NCBI RefSeq assembly: GCF_000473065.1
Contig: NZ_AXAZ01000014.1
Coordinates: 62,001-126,000, forward strand
From: Bradyrhizobium sp. WSM1743
GTDB lineage: Bacteria; Pseudomonadota; Alphaproteobacteria; Rhizobiales; Xanthobacteraceae
Reading direction: 5' to 3'
DNA: 64,000 nt
The notes beneath the pieces are model-generated. The model worked only from the letters and a program-made list of their open reading frames with translations, searched no databases and was not told the DNA's origin. Made by a program: the position numbers and the translations under genes. Shown here piece by piece: positions 53,966 to 62,817 of the stretch. The first letter of the stretch is position 1. The number at the start of each line of letters is the position of its first letter.

Positions 53966-54742
53966 TCAAACCGAGGGCTCGGGGCCGGTCTTGCGGCCGA
54001 ACAGGCGCTGGCGGAGCCGGTAGGCGGGCATGTTCAACCGGGTCAAGGCGGCATCGACCGCCTCGTCCGAGAACCGCGTCCGCGGCCAGCGGTAAATCAG
54101 CGCGTAGGCGAACCAGATGACGACGAAGGTCACGAGCCCGGCGATGGACACGTCGGTGAAGAAGTGGCCCCCGAAAGCCATGCGCAACCCGCTGGTCACG
54201 GCGCCGAACACCACGGCGCCGGCATAGGCGAGTGGCCGCCACGCCGGCGGCGCCAGCGCGGCCGGCGCAAGCGTCCAAAATGCCGTTGCCCCTTCGCCGG
54301 AGAAGAACGAGCAGTTGCGCCCGCAGCCGCCGCGCGGATCCCACCACGGCACGAATTGCTGATCGCCGGCAAACTCGGTCACCACCACCGGACGCGGACG
54401 GCCCCAATAATTCTTGAACGTCAGGTTGGTCAAAATGCCGGCCGACATGGTCAATGTCACCAGCAGGAAGATCACCGTGCGCCCCGCCACCATCAGCGGC
54501 CGGTCGGGCCGGATCATCTTGACCACAAGCGCGACGAGCGATGGCAGCGCGAATGCCCAGGCGATCCACATCGCCGCGTCACGCGCAAAACCGGCCCCGC
54601 CGTTCAGCTTGAGCGGGAACGTCCTGGTCTGGGGGTCGAAAAACAGCGAGGCGAGCTTGAGATCGAGCTCGGGATAGAGGCCGAAGACGACGCCGATCAC
54701 GAGCCACAGCGCCAGGGCGATGAAGAGTCCAGTCCGGTTCAT
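53966..54742 (-). CDS. PAP2-family membrane phosphatase (LpxE-like)
   Basis: 258 aa, about six transmembrane helices. PAP2 motifs: KNYWGRPRP (KxxxxxxRP), FFSGEGATAF (the PSGH-like motif is altered to FSGE) and SGLRMAFGGHFFTDV (SRxxxxxH-like). Members dephosphorylate lipid phosphates such as lipid A 1-phosphate. The central motif has Glu where His is usual, which should be checked. The start is ATG 54742. Confidence 0.82.
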   Translation of the reverse strand: MNRTGLFIALALWLVIGVVFGLYPELDLKLASLFFDPQTRTFPLKLNGGAGFARDAAMWIAWAFALPSLVALVVKMIRPDRPLMVAGRTVIFLLVTLTMSAGILTNLTFKNYWGRPRPVVVTEFAGDQQFVPWWDPRGGCGRNCSFFSGEGATAFWTLAPAALAPPAWRPLAYAGAVVFGAVTSGLRMAFGGHFFTDVSIAGLVTFVVIWFAYALIYRWPRTRFSDEAVDAALTRLNMPAYRLRQRLFGRKTGPEPSV

Positions 54743-54789
54743 GGCGCGCGGTTTAGCGGAGTGGGAAGGGGATGGAAACCCTTGCAACC

Positions 54790-54869
54790 GTCATTCCGGG
54801 GCGGTGCGCAGCACCGAACCCGAAATCTCGAGATTCCGGGTCTGGTCCTTCGGACCATCCCGGAATGAC
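54790..54869. repeat. Interspersed inverted repeat, family D copy 4
   Basis: GTCATTCCGGGGCGGTGCGC, CCGAAATCTCGAGATTCCGG and CCTTCGGACCATCCCGGAATGAC. The 80-bp dyad lies between the PAP2 start and the membrane protein stop. Confidence 0.88.
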
Positions 54870-54877
54870 AGCGCACA

Positions 54878-55372
54878 CTAGCGGGCATCCGGCCTTGAAT
54901 TCGACGGCAACGGCGGCGGCGGTTTCCGCGGGGGCGGCGGTTCGCGCCAGGCGCCGGCGTTGCGGCCGGCGATCAGCCAGTAGACCACGCCGGCAACGAT
55001 GCCCGCCCCCGTCATGATTTCCAGGTGACGCCGCACGATACCTTCGAACTGCAACGTGTCGGAGTGAAAGGGAACAAGGCCGAGATAGCAGGCCAGCCCG
55101 ACGAGGCCGCCGCCGACGGCATAGGCGAGCGCGCTGCGGATGTAGAGCGCTTCGGTGATCGCGACGATCACCGCCGCCGGCACCAGCGCGAAACCCGAGA
55201 CGAAGATGAAGCCGAAGCCGAGCAGGATGTCGAGCGTGCCCTGGTCGACGGGACCGGCGCCGAGATCGGCGAATTCCGGAAACAGCAGCGCAACGACCAC
55301 GATCATGCCGCCGACGAAGCAGGCGGCGAGGAAGCCGATGAAGATGACGACGAGGCGGCCGATCAGGGACAT
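54878..55372 (-). CDS. Four-helix membrane protein of unknown function
   Basis: 164 aa with four hydrophobic helices (GRLVVIFIGFLAACFVGGMI..., ILLGFGFIFVSGFALV..., VGGGLVGLACYLGL, GAGIVAGVVYWLIAGR) and a Pro-rich C-terminal tail (REPPPPRKPPPPLPSNSR). No family recognised. ATG at 55372 precedes MSLIGRLVVIF and follows CAGGGAC-type sequence. A 20-codon upstream extension would cross a family C repeat. Confidence 0.65.
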   Translation of the reverse strand: MSLIGRLVVIFIGFLAACFVGGMIVVVALLFPEFADLGAGPVDQGTLDILLGFGFIFVSGFALVPAAVIVAITEALYIRSALAYAVGGGLVGLACYLGLVPFHSDTLQFEGIVRRHLEIMTGAGIVAGVVYWLIAGRNAGAWREPPPPRKPPPPLPSNSRPDAR

Positions 55373-55393
55373 GACAGAAATGCCAACTCCGCC

Positions 55394-55471
55394 GTCATTG
55401 CGAGCGCAGCGAAGCAATCCAGGCTGCCTCAACGGCTAGATTCTGGATTGCTTCGCTTCGCTCGCAATGAC
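55394..55471. repeat. Interspersed inverted repeat, family C copy 3
   Basis: GTCATTGCGAGCGCAGCGAA with GCAATCCAGG, then CTGGATTGCTTCGCTTCGCT with CGCAATGAC. It lies between rlmN and the membrane protein, about 28 bp past the rlmN stop, so it may shape the rlmN 3' end. Confidence 0.9.
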
Positions 55472-55498
55472 GATACCGCGAGAGCACGGTCACAACCA

Positions 55499-56701
55499 TC
55501 AATCCGTCATCGCCATGGCGCGCAGCGCCTGGCGCTCGCGTGCCGAGAGCTTCTCGGTCTCCGACTTGAGCTGGCCGCAGGCGGCGAGGATGTCGCGGCC
55601 GCGCGGGGTGCGGACCGGGGAGGAATAGCCGGCGTTGAAGATGTATTCGGAGAACTTTTCGATCTGGTCCCAATCCGAGCATTCATAGGCGGTGCCGGGC
55701 CAGGGATTGAACGGGATCAGATTGATCTTGGCCGGAATGCCCTTGAGCAGCTTCACCAAGAGCTTGGCATCGTCGAGCGAATCGTTGACGCCCTTGAGCA
55801 TCACATATTCGAAGGTGATGCGGCGCGCGTTCGAGGCGCCGGGATAGTCGCGGCAGGCCTGCAAGAGCTCCTTGATCGGATATTTGCGGTTGAGCGGCAC
55901 CAGCTCGTTGCGCAGCTCGTCGCGCACTGCATGCAGGGAGATCGCGAGCATCACGCCGATCTCCTCGCCGGCGCGCACGATGTTCGGCACCACGCCCGAG
56001 GTCGACAGCGTGATGCGGCGGCGGGAGATGCCGATGCCTTCGTTGTCGCCGACAATGAGCAGCGCATCGCGCACCGCGTCGAAATTGTAGAGCGGCTCGC
56101 CCATGCCCATCATCACGATGTTGGTGACGCGGCGCGTGCCGTCCTCGCGATCGGCCCAATCATTCAGACGATCCCGCGCGACCATCACCTGTCCGACGAT
56201 CTCGCCGGCGGTGAGGTTGCGCACCAGGCGCTGTGTGCCGGTGTGGCAGAACGCGCAGTTCAGCGTGCAGCCGACCTGCGAGGAAACGCAGAGCGTGCCG
56301 CGATCGGTCTCAGGGATATAGACGCACTCGACTTCATGCGCCTTCTGGACGACGTCGCCGCTCGGCAGCCGCAGCAGCCATTTGCGGGTGCCGTCATTGG
56401 AGATCTGCTCGGCCACGACCTCGGGCCGATCGACCGTGAAATGCTGGGCGAGGTCGGCGCGGATGCCCTTCGAGATCGAGGTCATCTCGTCAAAGCTCTG
56501 GGCGCCGCGGAAATAGATCCAGTGCCACAGCTGCTGCACGCGCATCTTGCGCTGGGCCGGCGCGACCCCGATCTCGCCGAGGCGATCGGCGAGCTCGGCG
56601 CGCGACAGGCCGATCAGCGACGGTTTTGCCGGCGGCACATAGGTTTCGAGCGGAGTCTTCTCCACCAATGTTGCGTTGTGCGGCTCGGTCGAGGTTTGCA
56701 T
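55499..56701 (-). CDS. rlmN: Dual-specificity RNA methyltransferase RlmN
   Basis: Radical-SAM enzyme methylating A2503 of 23S rRNA and A37 of some tRNAs. The radical-SAM motif [11 protein letters not shown], the catalytic cysteine area [11 protein letters not shown] and the glycine-rich [12 protein letters not shown] are intact. 400 aa. The start [20 protein letters not shown] at 56701 has a family D repeat 19 bp upstream. Confidence 0.96.
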   Translation of the reverse strand: MQTSTEPHNATLVEKTPLETYVPPAKPSLIGLSRAELADRLGEIGVAPAQRKMRVQQLWHWIYFRGAQSFDEMTSISKGIRADLAQHFTVDRPEVVAEQISNDGTRKWLLRLPSGDVVQKAHEVECVYIPETDRGTLCVSSQVGCTLNCAFCHTGTQRLVRNLTAGEIVGQVMVARDRLNDWADREDGTRRVTNIVMMGMGEPLYNFDAVRDALLIVGDNEGIGISRRRITLSTSGVVPNIVRAGEEIGVMLAISLHAVRDELRNELVPLNRKYPIKELLQACRDYPGASNARRITFEYVMLKGVNDSLDDAKLLVKLLKGIPAKINLIPFNPWPGTAYECSDWDQIEKFSEYIFNAGYSSPVRTPRGRDILAACGQLKSETEKLSARERQALRAMAMTD

Positions 56702-56720
56702 TGAATGGACCCGATTAGGT

Positions 56721-56799
56721 GTCGTTCCAGGCGATGCGGAGCATCGAACCCGGAACCTCGAGATTCCGGGTCTGGTCCTTCGGGCCATCCCGGAATGAC
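56721..56799. repeat. Interspersed inverted repeat, family D copy 5 (rlmN leader)
   Basis: GTCGTTCCAGGCGATGCGGA, CCCGGAACCTCGAGATTCCG and CTTCGGGCCATCCCGGAATGAC. It starts 19 bp upstream of the rlmN start codon, so it lies in the promoter or 5' leader. Confidence 0.87.
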
Positions 56800-56865
56800 G
56801 GAAAACTTGGAACACGCCCTATATAGCAACCGGAACCGCCGATTGCGACCTTATCGCCTGCGGCC

Positions 56866-57543
56866 TTAACGCCGACAGTCCTGGGCGATCTTGTCGAGCG
56901 CCTGGGCGAGGCCCTTCAGCGAGAAGGTGTCGGTCGTCTCCGTGCCCTTGGCCGACACGCCCTTGACCACGAGATCGGCGGATTTGCGCATGGCCTCGAC
57001 CATCCGCTCCTCCTCGGCCGCGTTCTTGATCCAGAGGCCGTCGCCCTGCGTGTACATGGCGAAGGAGGCGCCGCCGACCTCGACGGTCGATTCCGAACCC
57101 GGCTTCAGCGCGTAGCCGATCATGACCGAGACCTCGTTGTTCACCTTCTCCGCCGGCCGGGTCGACACGAAGGCATAGGCGGGATCACGCGGCCGGTTCG
57201 GCGGGTTGGTCTTCGACGACGACGGCTTTGCCAGCGCGAAGCAGACCTTCTTGCCGTTCGGCGTCGCCGAGTATGCTCCCCACGTGCCGAACTGCCCGAT
57301 CAGGGTCGGCTCAGCGCCACCCGCAACTCCCGCGGGCGGGGCCGCCGGTTTGCTCTCGGGCTTGGACGCCGCCTTTGCAGTCGTGTTGGCCGCCGGCGCC
57401 GCCGGCTTCGGTGCCGTCTCTTTTGGAGCAGCCTCTTTCGGGGCGGCCTTGGGCGCCGGTTGCGCCGTCTGCGCCCGCGCGGAATCGGCAATCCCCCCGG
57501 CCATGACGCCAGTCATCAAAGCTAAAATCAGCACCCGCCACAT
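56866..57543 (-). CDS. Invasion-associated locus B (IalB) family protein
   Basis: 225 aa. A signal peptide (RVLILALMTGVMAGGIADSARA) is followed by an Ala/Pro/Lys-rich spacer (about residues 25-75) and an IalB domain (FGTWGAYSATPNGKKVCFAL, EVSVMIGYALKPGSE, WIKNAAEEERMVEAMRKSAD). The IalB name comes from Bartonella. In rhizobia the role is unclear, probably periplasmic. Single gene between repeats. Confidence 0.86.
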   Translation of the reverse strand: MWRVLILALMTGVMAGGIADSARAQTAQPAPKAAPKEAAPKETAPKPAAPAANTTAKAASKPESKPAAPPAGVAGGAEPTLIGQFGTWGAYSATPNGKKVCFALAKPSSSKTNPPNRPRDPAYAFVSTRPAEKVNNEVSVMIGYALKPGSESTVEVGGASFAMYTQGDGLWIKNAAEEERMVEAMRKSADLVVKGVSAKGTETTDTFSLKGLAQALDKIAQDCRR

Positions 57544-57659
57544 GCTGGAGTGGTTCCCTCAATATTGTGACTGGAAGATGGCCCGAGCGCGCTTTGTCCC
57601 CGGGCAGGGATAGCCGGGAAAGTCCAATTTGGGAAGGCAGTTAGCGGTATCGGCGGCGG

Positions 57660-58499
57660 CTAGGCCCTGGATCGCGCGGCGCGTTGCTCGGCCCATTGCG
57701 TCTCGGTCCAGCCGAGCAAATCCTCGGCGCCGGAACTGCGCAAATGCGCGCCACCGTCGATCACCACCATCTCGCCATTGATGTAGGCGGCGCGGTCCGA
57801 GACCAGATAGCTGGCGAGATCGGCAAGCTCGCCGTGCTCGCCGGTGCGGCCGAGTGGATTGCGCGCGGTCCAGCTGTCATCGCGGCCTTCGGGACGGAGC
57901 TGCCCGGTGGCCCCTGCCGTCGGAAACGGGCCCGGCGCGATCGCGACGGTGCGGATGCCCTTCGGGCCCCACTCCACCGCAAGGCTTTTGGTCATCGCCA
58001 GCACCGCCGATTTCGCCATCGCCGAGGGAACGGTGAAGGCGCGGCCGGTGATGGTGGAGGTCGAGAGGATCGACAGCACGACGCCGCCATGCTTGGCCTC
58101 GATCCAGCGCCTGCCGGCGGCGAGCGTGCAATACATCGCACCATGCAGCGTCGGCGCCAGGATCGCATCCGCGGCGCGGAAGGAGAGATGCTCGCTCTGC
58201 GCGATGAAGGTGGCAGCGGCATTGTTGACGAGGATGTCGAGCGGCGCCTCGCGCCAGATCGCATCCATCATGCTGTCGACGGCCGCACCATCGCGGATAT
58301 CGCAGGCGATCGTCGTGACTTTGCCGCCGGTCTGTTCGCGCATCGCACGCGCGGTTGCCTCCAGCCGGTCGAGTTTGCGGCCGCAGATCACAAGCTCGGC
58401 GCCAAGCGTGAGGAAGCGACGTCCCATCGCAGCGCCAAGGCCCGACCCACCGCCGGTGACGAGGATGCGCTTGTGCTTGAGCAGGCTTGTTTCAAACAT
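57660..58499 (-). CDS. SDR family oxidoreductase, 2,4-dienoyl-CoA reductase-like
   Basis: 279 aa. Cofactor motif TGGGSGLGAAMGRRFL. Where classical SDRs have Tyr-x3-Lys, this protein has PSAMAKSAVLAMTKSLAVEW: the Lys is kept but the position four residues before it is Ser. The same arrangement, PSAxAKAGVxAMxKSLAxEWG, is typical of 2,4-dienoyl-CoA reductases, which use a different Tyr. A role in oxidising unsaturated fatty acids is inferred. The start is ATG 58499. Confidence 0.8.
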   Translation of the reverse strand: MFETSLLKHKRILVTGGGSGLGAAMGRRFLTLGAELVICGRKLDRLEATARAMREQTGGKVTTIACDIRDGAAVDSMMDAIWREAPLDILVNNAAATFIAQSEHLSFRAADAILAPTLHGAMYCTLAAGRRWIEAKHGGVVLSILSTSTITGRAFTVPSAMAKSAVLAMTKSLAVEWGPKGIRTVAIAPGPFPTAGATGQLRPEGRDDSWTARNPLGRTGEHGELADLASYLVSDRAAYINGEMVVIDGGAHLRSSGAEDLLGWTETQWAEQRAARSRA

Positions 58500-58530
58500 C
58501 GTTTGAATCCTCGCTGTTTCCACGCACTCC

Positions 58531-58609
58531 GTCATTGCAGGCGCAGCGAAACAATCCAGACTATTTCCGCGGCGCGGATTCTGGATTGCTTCGCTGCGCT
58601 CGCAATGAC
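58531..58609. repeat. Interspersed inverted repeat, family C copy 4
   Basis: GTCATTGCAGGCGCAGCGAA with ACAATCCAG, then CTGGATTGCTTCGCTGCGCT with CGCAATGACG. It lies between the divergent SDR and quinone oxidoreductase genes, 31 bp upstream of the SDR start. Confidence 0.9.
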
Positions 58610-58720
58610 GAGGATAGGCCGATGCGTGGTCGCTGACAAAGAATCCTGATTGTCGATCCGCTCTAAATCCGGCAGAAACGACCCAACTATAATTCCACTC
58701 GAAACGCTTTAGGTGCCGCC

Positions 58721-59695
58721 ATGAAAGCCATCCTCTGCTCGCAATATTGCCAGCCCGACGATCTCGTGCTCGCCGACGTGCCGGATCCCGTGGCGGGCCC
58801 CGGCGAAGCCGTGATCGCGATCAAGGCGGCGGCGCTGAACTTCTTCGACATCCTGATGATCCAGGGCAAGTACCAGATCAAGCCGCCATTCCCGTTCTCG
58901 CCGGCGGCGGAAGTCGCGGGCGTGATCGAGGGCATCGGCGCCGGCGTGACTGACCTGAAGGTCGGCGATCGCGTGGTCGCGTCCTGCGGCCACAACGGCG
59001 CGCGCGAGAAGATCGCGCTGCCGGCGGCGTCGATCGTGAAGATCCCCGACAATCTCGACTATGACCGCGCGGCCGGCATCATCATCATCTACGGCACCGC
59101 GCTGCATGCGCTGGAGGATCGCGCCAGCCCGAAGCCGGGCGAGACGCTCGCGGTGCTGGGCGCTGCCGGCGGCACGGGCCTTGCCGCCTGCGAGCTCGGC
59201 AGGCTGATGGGCCTGAAGGTGATCGCCTGCGCCTCGTCGGACGAGAAACTTGAATTCGCCAAGGCGCATGGCGCCGAGCTCTCGCTGAACTACGCCAAGG
59301 AAGATTTGAAGGAAGGCCTGCGCAAGCTCACCGGCGGCAAGGGCGTCGACATCATCTTCGATCCCGTGGGTGGTGCTTACGCCGAGCAGGCGCTGCGCTC
59401 GATCGCCTGGGAAGGCCGCTTCCTCGTCATCGGCTTTGCCGCCGGCGACATTCCGAAAATGCCGCTGAACCTCGCGCTGCTGAAGGGTTGCGACATCCGC
59501 GGCGTGTTCTGGGGCGCCTGGACCCGGCTCAACCCCGCCAAGAACCGCGCCAATCTCGAGAAGCTCGTGAAGTGGACCGCGGAAGGCAAGATCTCCTCGC
59601 ATGTCGACCGTACCTTCCCGCTGGCGCAGACCGCGGATGCACTCAAGGTGCTGGCGGGACGCCAGGCCATGGGCAAGGTGATCCTGCATCCGTGA
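58721..59695 (+). CDS. NADPH:quinone oxidoreductase (zinc-free MDR family)
   Basis: 324 aa of the medium-chain dehydrogenase/quinone reductase family. ALNFFDILMIQGKYQIKPPF with PFSPAAEVAG and the cofactor motif LGAAGGTGLAACELG are characteristic of zeta-crystallin-like quinone reductases, and the structural zinc cysteines are lacking. A large substrate domain follows. Physiological substrate unknown. Divergent from the dienoyl-CoA-reductase-like gene. Confidence 0.88.
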   Translation: MKAILCSQYCQPDDLVLADVPDPVAGPGEAVIAIKAAALNFFDILMIQGKYQIKPPFPFSPAAEVAGVIEGIGAGVTDLKVGDRVVASCGHNGAREKIALPAASIVKIPDNLDYDRAAGIIIIYGTALHALEDRASPKPGETLAVLGAAGGTGLAACELGRLMGLKVIACASSDEKLEFAKAHGAELSLNYAKEDLKEGLRKLTGGKGVDIIFDPVGGAYAEQALRSIAWEGRFLVIGFAAGDIPKMPLNLALLKGCDIRGVFWGAWTRLNPAKNRANLEKLVKWTAEGKISSHVDRTFPLAQTADALKVLAGRQAMGKVILHP

Positions 59696-59743
59696 GGATG
59701 TAGTGGCGAATGGCGTCGCGACGCCATCGCCACATACCCAACT

Positions 59744-59846
59744 GTCATCGCCCGGCTTGACCGGGCGATCCAGTATTCCAGAGACCCCAGTGATTTAGCC
59801 GAGAAGCCGCGGCGTACTGGATGCCCCGGTCAAGCCGGGGCATGAC
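59744..59846. repeat. Interspersed repeat, family E copy 2
   Basis: GTCATCGCCCGGCTTGACCG with GGCGATCCAGTATTCC, then GAGAAGCCGCGGCGTACTGG and CCCCGGTCAAGCCGGGGCAT with GAC. Shares the central GCCGCGGCGTACTGG with copies at 7075 and 62199. It follows the quinone reductase gene by 48 bp. Confidence 0.87.
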
Positions 59847-60105
59847 AGCTGACTTTCATGGCACGCCGCTCGCACGCCGTCATTTGGTAAAGTCTCCTCA
59901 ACCACTGCTGGCAAGATTGCGGTGCATTCCGCAACCTCGCCCGAATCAAACCCAAAAATTTCCCGATTCGTCCCAACCGTTGTCGCTTTTTGGGCTGATT
60001 CAAATTGCGATTTACCGGCTCCAGTTTGCTGGGCGCTCCTGGACAACAACAAGAAAACTGAAACCGGTATGCCCCGCGTTGTGTCAGTCCAGGGGGAGCA
60101 TCACC
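59847..60105. other. 259-bp gap before the Sel1-like gene: no gene seen
   Basis: No ORF with family features and no RNA gene recognised. AT content is somewhat higher near 59950-60030 (AAAAATTTCCCGATTCG, TTTTTGGGCTGATTC), where the promoter of the 60106 gene is expected. Confidence 0.4.
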
Positions 60106-60966
60106 ATGGAGACGACGGCATACCGCCCGTCCAGGGAATCGAGGGCCTTCGATTCCGATCCAGCCGCGTCACATCCATCCACCGCATCCTACATCCGTGC
60201 GCGCGCCGCACGGATTGATCTGTCGCCGGACGATCCAATACCACTGTTCCTGTCCGATCCGCTCGGTGCGCCGAACCCGGACGAATATACCCCGCTGGAG
60301 TTGCGGCCCCGGGGCAGAATTGTCCCGCGTGTTCTCGCGGGCGTTCTCGCAGCCGTTCTGGTGGCATCCAGCCTGGCAATTCTGGCCGCGCTGTTTCAGT
60401 CCGACCTTCGCGGCATCTTCGCCGCCGTTGGCTCGGCGGGCATCGCGCTGGAGCAGGTGGCGGCCTCGGCCAGCGCGCCGGCCGTACCGCAATCTCCGCG
60501 CAAGGATCCGGGGCGCGTGACCGACGCAACCCTGGCGAGCGCTGACGCGCAGGATCTCCCTGCACCGTCAACGCCGAGCCGCGAAGCGATCGCGACCGCC
60601 TATCAGACCGCGCTGCAAGCCCAGACGCCTGTGCCTCAGCCCGCGCCGGTGACCACACCGCCCGCGCCCCCTCCGCCCGTGCGGACGCTCGACGCCGACA
60701 CGGTGGCCGGGCTGATGGCGCGCGCGAAGAGCCTGTTGACGATCGGCGATATCGTTGCAGCGCGCCTGTTACTCGAGCGCGCGGCCAACGCCCAGGATGC
60801 GACAGCGGCGTTTCTGCTGGCGCAGACCTATGATCCGGCCGTGCTGGGCACCAGCGACACGCGGCGCATCGCCGCCGATGCGACCGCTGCGCGCGACTGG
60901 TACGAGAAGGCCGCGGCACTCGGATCGACGGAGGCGCGGCAGCGCCTCGCCCAGCTTCAGAACTAG
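60106..60966 (+). CDS. Single-pass membrane protein with C-terminal Sel1-like repeats
   Basis: 286 aa from ATG 60106 behind AGGGGGAGC. A cytoplasmic N-terminal part of about 70 residues precedes one helix (about 72-94, VPRVLAGVLAAVLVASSLAI), then a Pro/Ala/Ser-rich spacer and a C-terminal pair of Sel1-like helices (ARLLLERAANAQDATAAFLL, ARDWYEKAAALGSTEARQRL). Not a named family. 18 bp upstream of the TAXI-family gene on the same strand, so they may be co-transcribed. Confidence 0.72.
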   Translation: METTAYRPSRESRAFDSDPAASHPSTASYIRARAARIDLSPDDPIPLFLSDPLGAPNPDEYTPLELRPRGRIVPRVLAGVLAAVLVASSLAILAALFQSDLRGIFAAVGSAGIALEQVAASASAPAVPQSPRKDPGRVTDATLASADAQDLPAPSTPSREAIATAYQTALQAQTPVPQPAPVTTPPAPPPPVRTLDADTVAGLMARAKSLLTIGDIVAARLLLERAANAQDATAAFLLAQTYDPAVLGTSDTRRIAADATAARDWYEKAAALGSTEARQRLAQLQN

Positions 60967-60984
60967 TACTTTTTAGAGGACATC

Positions 60985-62148
60985 ATGCATAACGCTTTGA
61001 AAATGGCGCTTGCCGCCATCATGACGATCTGTGCCTTCGCGGCACGTGCTGAGCAGCAGACCGAATACGATCCGGCCAAGGTCTCCGACAGCCTCAAGGC
61101 CATCTTCCAGTTCGGCTCGACCTCGACCAAGCAGGCGCTGAACGCCAACACCGTCACGCTGATCACCGGCACGATCGGAGGCACCTATGTGCAGTTCGGC
61201 GCCGACCTCGCCTCGGTGCTCGACGACGGTAACAAGATCCGCGTGCTGCCGATCGTCGGCCGCGGCTCGGTGCAGAGCGTCGCCGACATCCTGTTCCTGC
61301 AGGGCGTCGATCTCGGCATCGTGCGCGCCGACACGCTCGACTATCTCGAGCGCAAGGGATTCGCCAAGGACATCAAGCGCCAGTTCACCTATGTGACGAA
61401 ACTCTACAACGAGGAGATGCAGGTGATCGCGCCGAAATCGGTCGCGACCCTCAAAGATCTCGAGGGTAAGACGGTCAGCGTGGACCTGCCCAACGGCGGC
61501 ACCTTCGTCACCGCGCTCACCGTGTTCGAGCGGCTCGGGATCAAGGCGAAATTCGTCTATGTCGAGCAGCGCATCGCGATGGAGAAGCTGAAGGCCGGCG
61601 AGATCGACGCCGTCATCGTGGTCGGCGGCAAGCCGTACAAATCGGTCTCGACATTCGGCAATGACGGCCGTTTCCATCTCGCGAAGGTAGACTACGCAAA
61701 GCCGCTGCAGAACGACTACCTGCCGGCCACCCTGACCGCGAAGGACTATCCGAACCTGATCAAGGAGGGCGAGAGCGTCGACACGATCGCGGTGCCTGCG
61801 GTGCTCGCGGCCTATAATTGGGCGGCCAACACCGAGCGCTATCGCAAGCTCGCGCTGTTCGTGGACGCGTTCTTCACGAAATTCCCCGCGCTGCAGAACC
61901 CGCCCTTCCATCCCAAGTGGAAGGAGGTCTCGCTCGCGGCGCCGCTTTCCGGCTGGAACAGGTTGCCGGTGGCGCAGCAATGGCTCGACAAGCACGGTAT
62001 CGAGCCGGTGACGCGCCAGCGCTTCGAGGCGTTCCTGAAGCAGAGCCCCGCGGCCGCCAAGGTATCGGACGCCGACAAGGAGACGCTATTCAGGCAATTC
62101 CAGGCGTGGGACGCGGAGAAGGCGCGGGCGGAGGCGGGGAAGAAGTAA
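60985..62148 (+). CDS. TAXI-family TRAP transporter solute-binding protein
   Basis: 387 aa with a signal peptide (NALKMALAAIMTICAFAARA) and the TAXI/NMT1-type periplasmic-binding fold: TLITGTIGGTYVQFGADLAS, GSVQSVADILFLQGVDLGIV and LEGKTVSVDLPNGGTFV. TAXI proteins feed fused TRAP permeases, but no DctM/DctQ permease gene is in the window. Ligand unknown. It follows the membrane protein gene by 18 bp. Confidence 0.85.
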   Translation: MHNALKMALAAIMTICAFAARAEQQTEYDPAKVSDSLKAIFQFGSTSTKQALNANTVTLITGTIGGTYVQFGADLASVLDDGNKIRVLPIVGRGSVQSVADILFLQGVDLGIVRADTLDYLERKGFAKDIKRQFTYVTKLYNEEMQVIAPKSVATLKDLEGKTVSVDLPNGGTFVTALTVFERLGIKAKFVYVEQRIAMEKLKAGEIDAVIVVGGKPYKSVSTFGNDGRFHLAKVDYAKPLQNDYLPATLTAKDYPNLIKEGESVDTIAVPAVLAAYNWAANTERYRKLALFVDAFFTKFPALQNPPFHPKWKEVSLAAPLSGWNRLPVAQQWLDKHGIEPVTRQRFEAFLKQSPAAAKVSDADKETLFRQFQAWDAEKARAEAGKK

Positions 62149-62198
62149 CGAGCGGCGTTGCGGCCGATGGTGTCGCAAGCGCTACCCACACACTCGCT

Positions 62199-62300
62199 GT
62201 CATCGCCCGGCTTGACCGGGCGATCCAGTACTCCGTGACGGCAGCGATTGAAACGAGAGGCCGCGGCGTACTGGGATTCCCCGCCTGCGCGGGGAATGAC
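62199..62300. repeat. Interspersed repeat, family E copy 3
   Basis: GTCATCGCCCGGCTTGACCG with GGCGATCCAGTACTCCGTGA, then GAGGCCGCGGCGTACTGGGA and TTCCCCGCCTGCGCGGGGAA with TGAC. The left end matches copy 2 closely while the right arm differs, as in a recombined copy. It follows the TAXI gene by 50 bp, between convergent genes. Confidence 0.87.
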
Positions 62301-62334
62301 AGTGTGGCTGGGGGCTACGGCGTGCCGCCAACGC

Positions 62335-62718
62335 CTACTGCTCCGTCTCCTCCGCACCTACCCCACGCTTCAGCGCGGCGCGGGCGGCCTCGCGGTGCTC
62401 GATCGTGATGTGGCTGGCGACCATGCGGATGGCGGTGGCGAGGACGGCGGCGTCATCGGCGAAGCCGAGGACCGGCATCACGTCCGCGACGAAGTCGAAT
62501 GGCAGGATGAAATAGGCGATCGCACCCAACAGCGAGGCCTGGACGTGGCGCGGCGTCTGCCGATCGAACGCGCAGTAATAGGCGGCAAGCAAATCCTCCG
62601 CGAACGGCAGCTGCGCGGCGACACGCTTCAGCTTGCGCCAGAAGCGGCGGCGCACGCTCTCGCGATCTTGCGCGAGCCGATCGGCTGGCTCGAAGCCGAC
62701 GCTGTGCTCGGCAGCCAT
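62335..62718 (-). CDS. DUF1232 domain-containing protein
   Basis: 127 aa from ATG 62718 (GGGGAGCATCTGAGC before it). LLGAIAYFILPFDFVADVMP is the DUF1232 hallmark: a short hydrophobic hairpin likely in the membrane, with the conserved ILPFDFVAD. Function unknown. It is 99 bp downstream of the phhB gene on the same strand. Confidence 0.85.
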   Translation of the reverse strand: MAAEHSVGFEPADRLAQDRESVRRRFWRKLKRVAAQLPFAEDLLAAYYCAFDRQTPRHVQASLLGAIAYFILPFDFVADVMPVLGFADDAAVLATAIRMVASHITIEHREAARAALKRGVGAEETEQ

Positions 62719-62817
62719 GCTCAGATGCTCCCCGTTCTGCCGGAGGCGGCGGATCGCCCATCCCGGCTGATCACAAGATGGGGATGCGGCCGGCCCCTGC
62801 AAGACGTCAGCTTGGTG

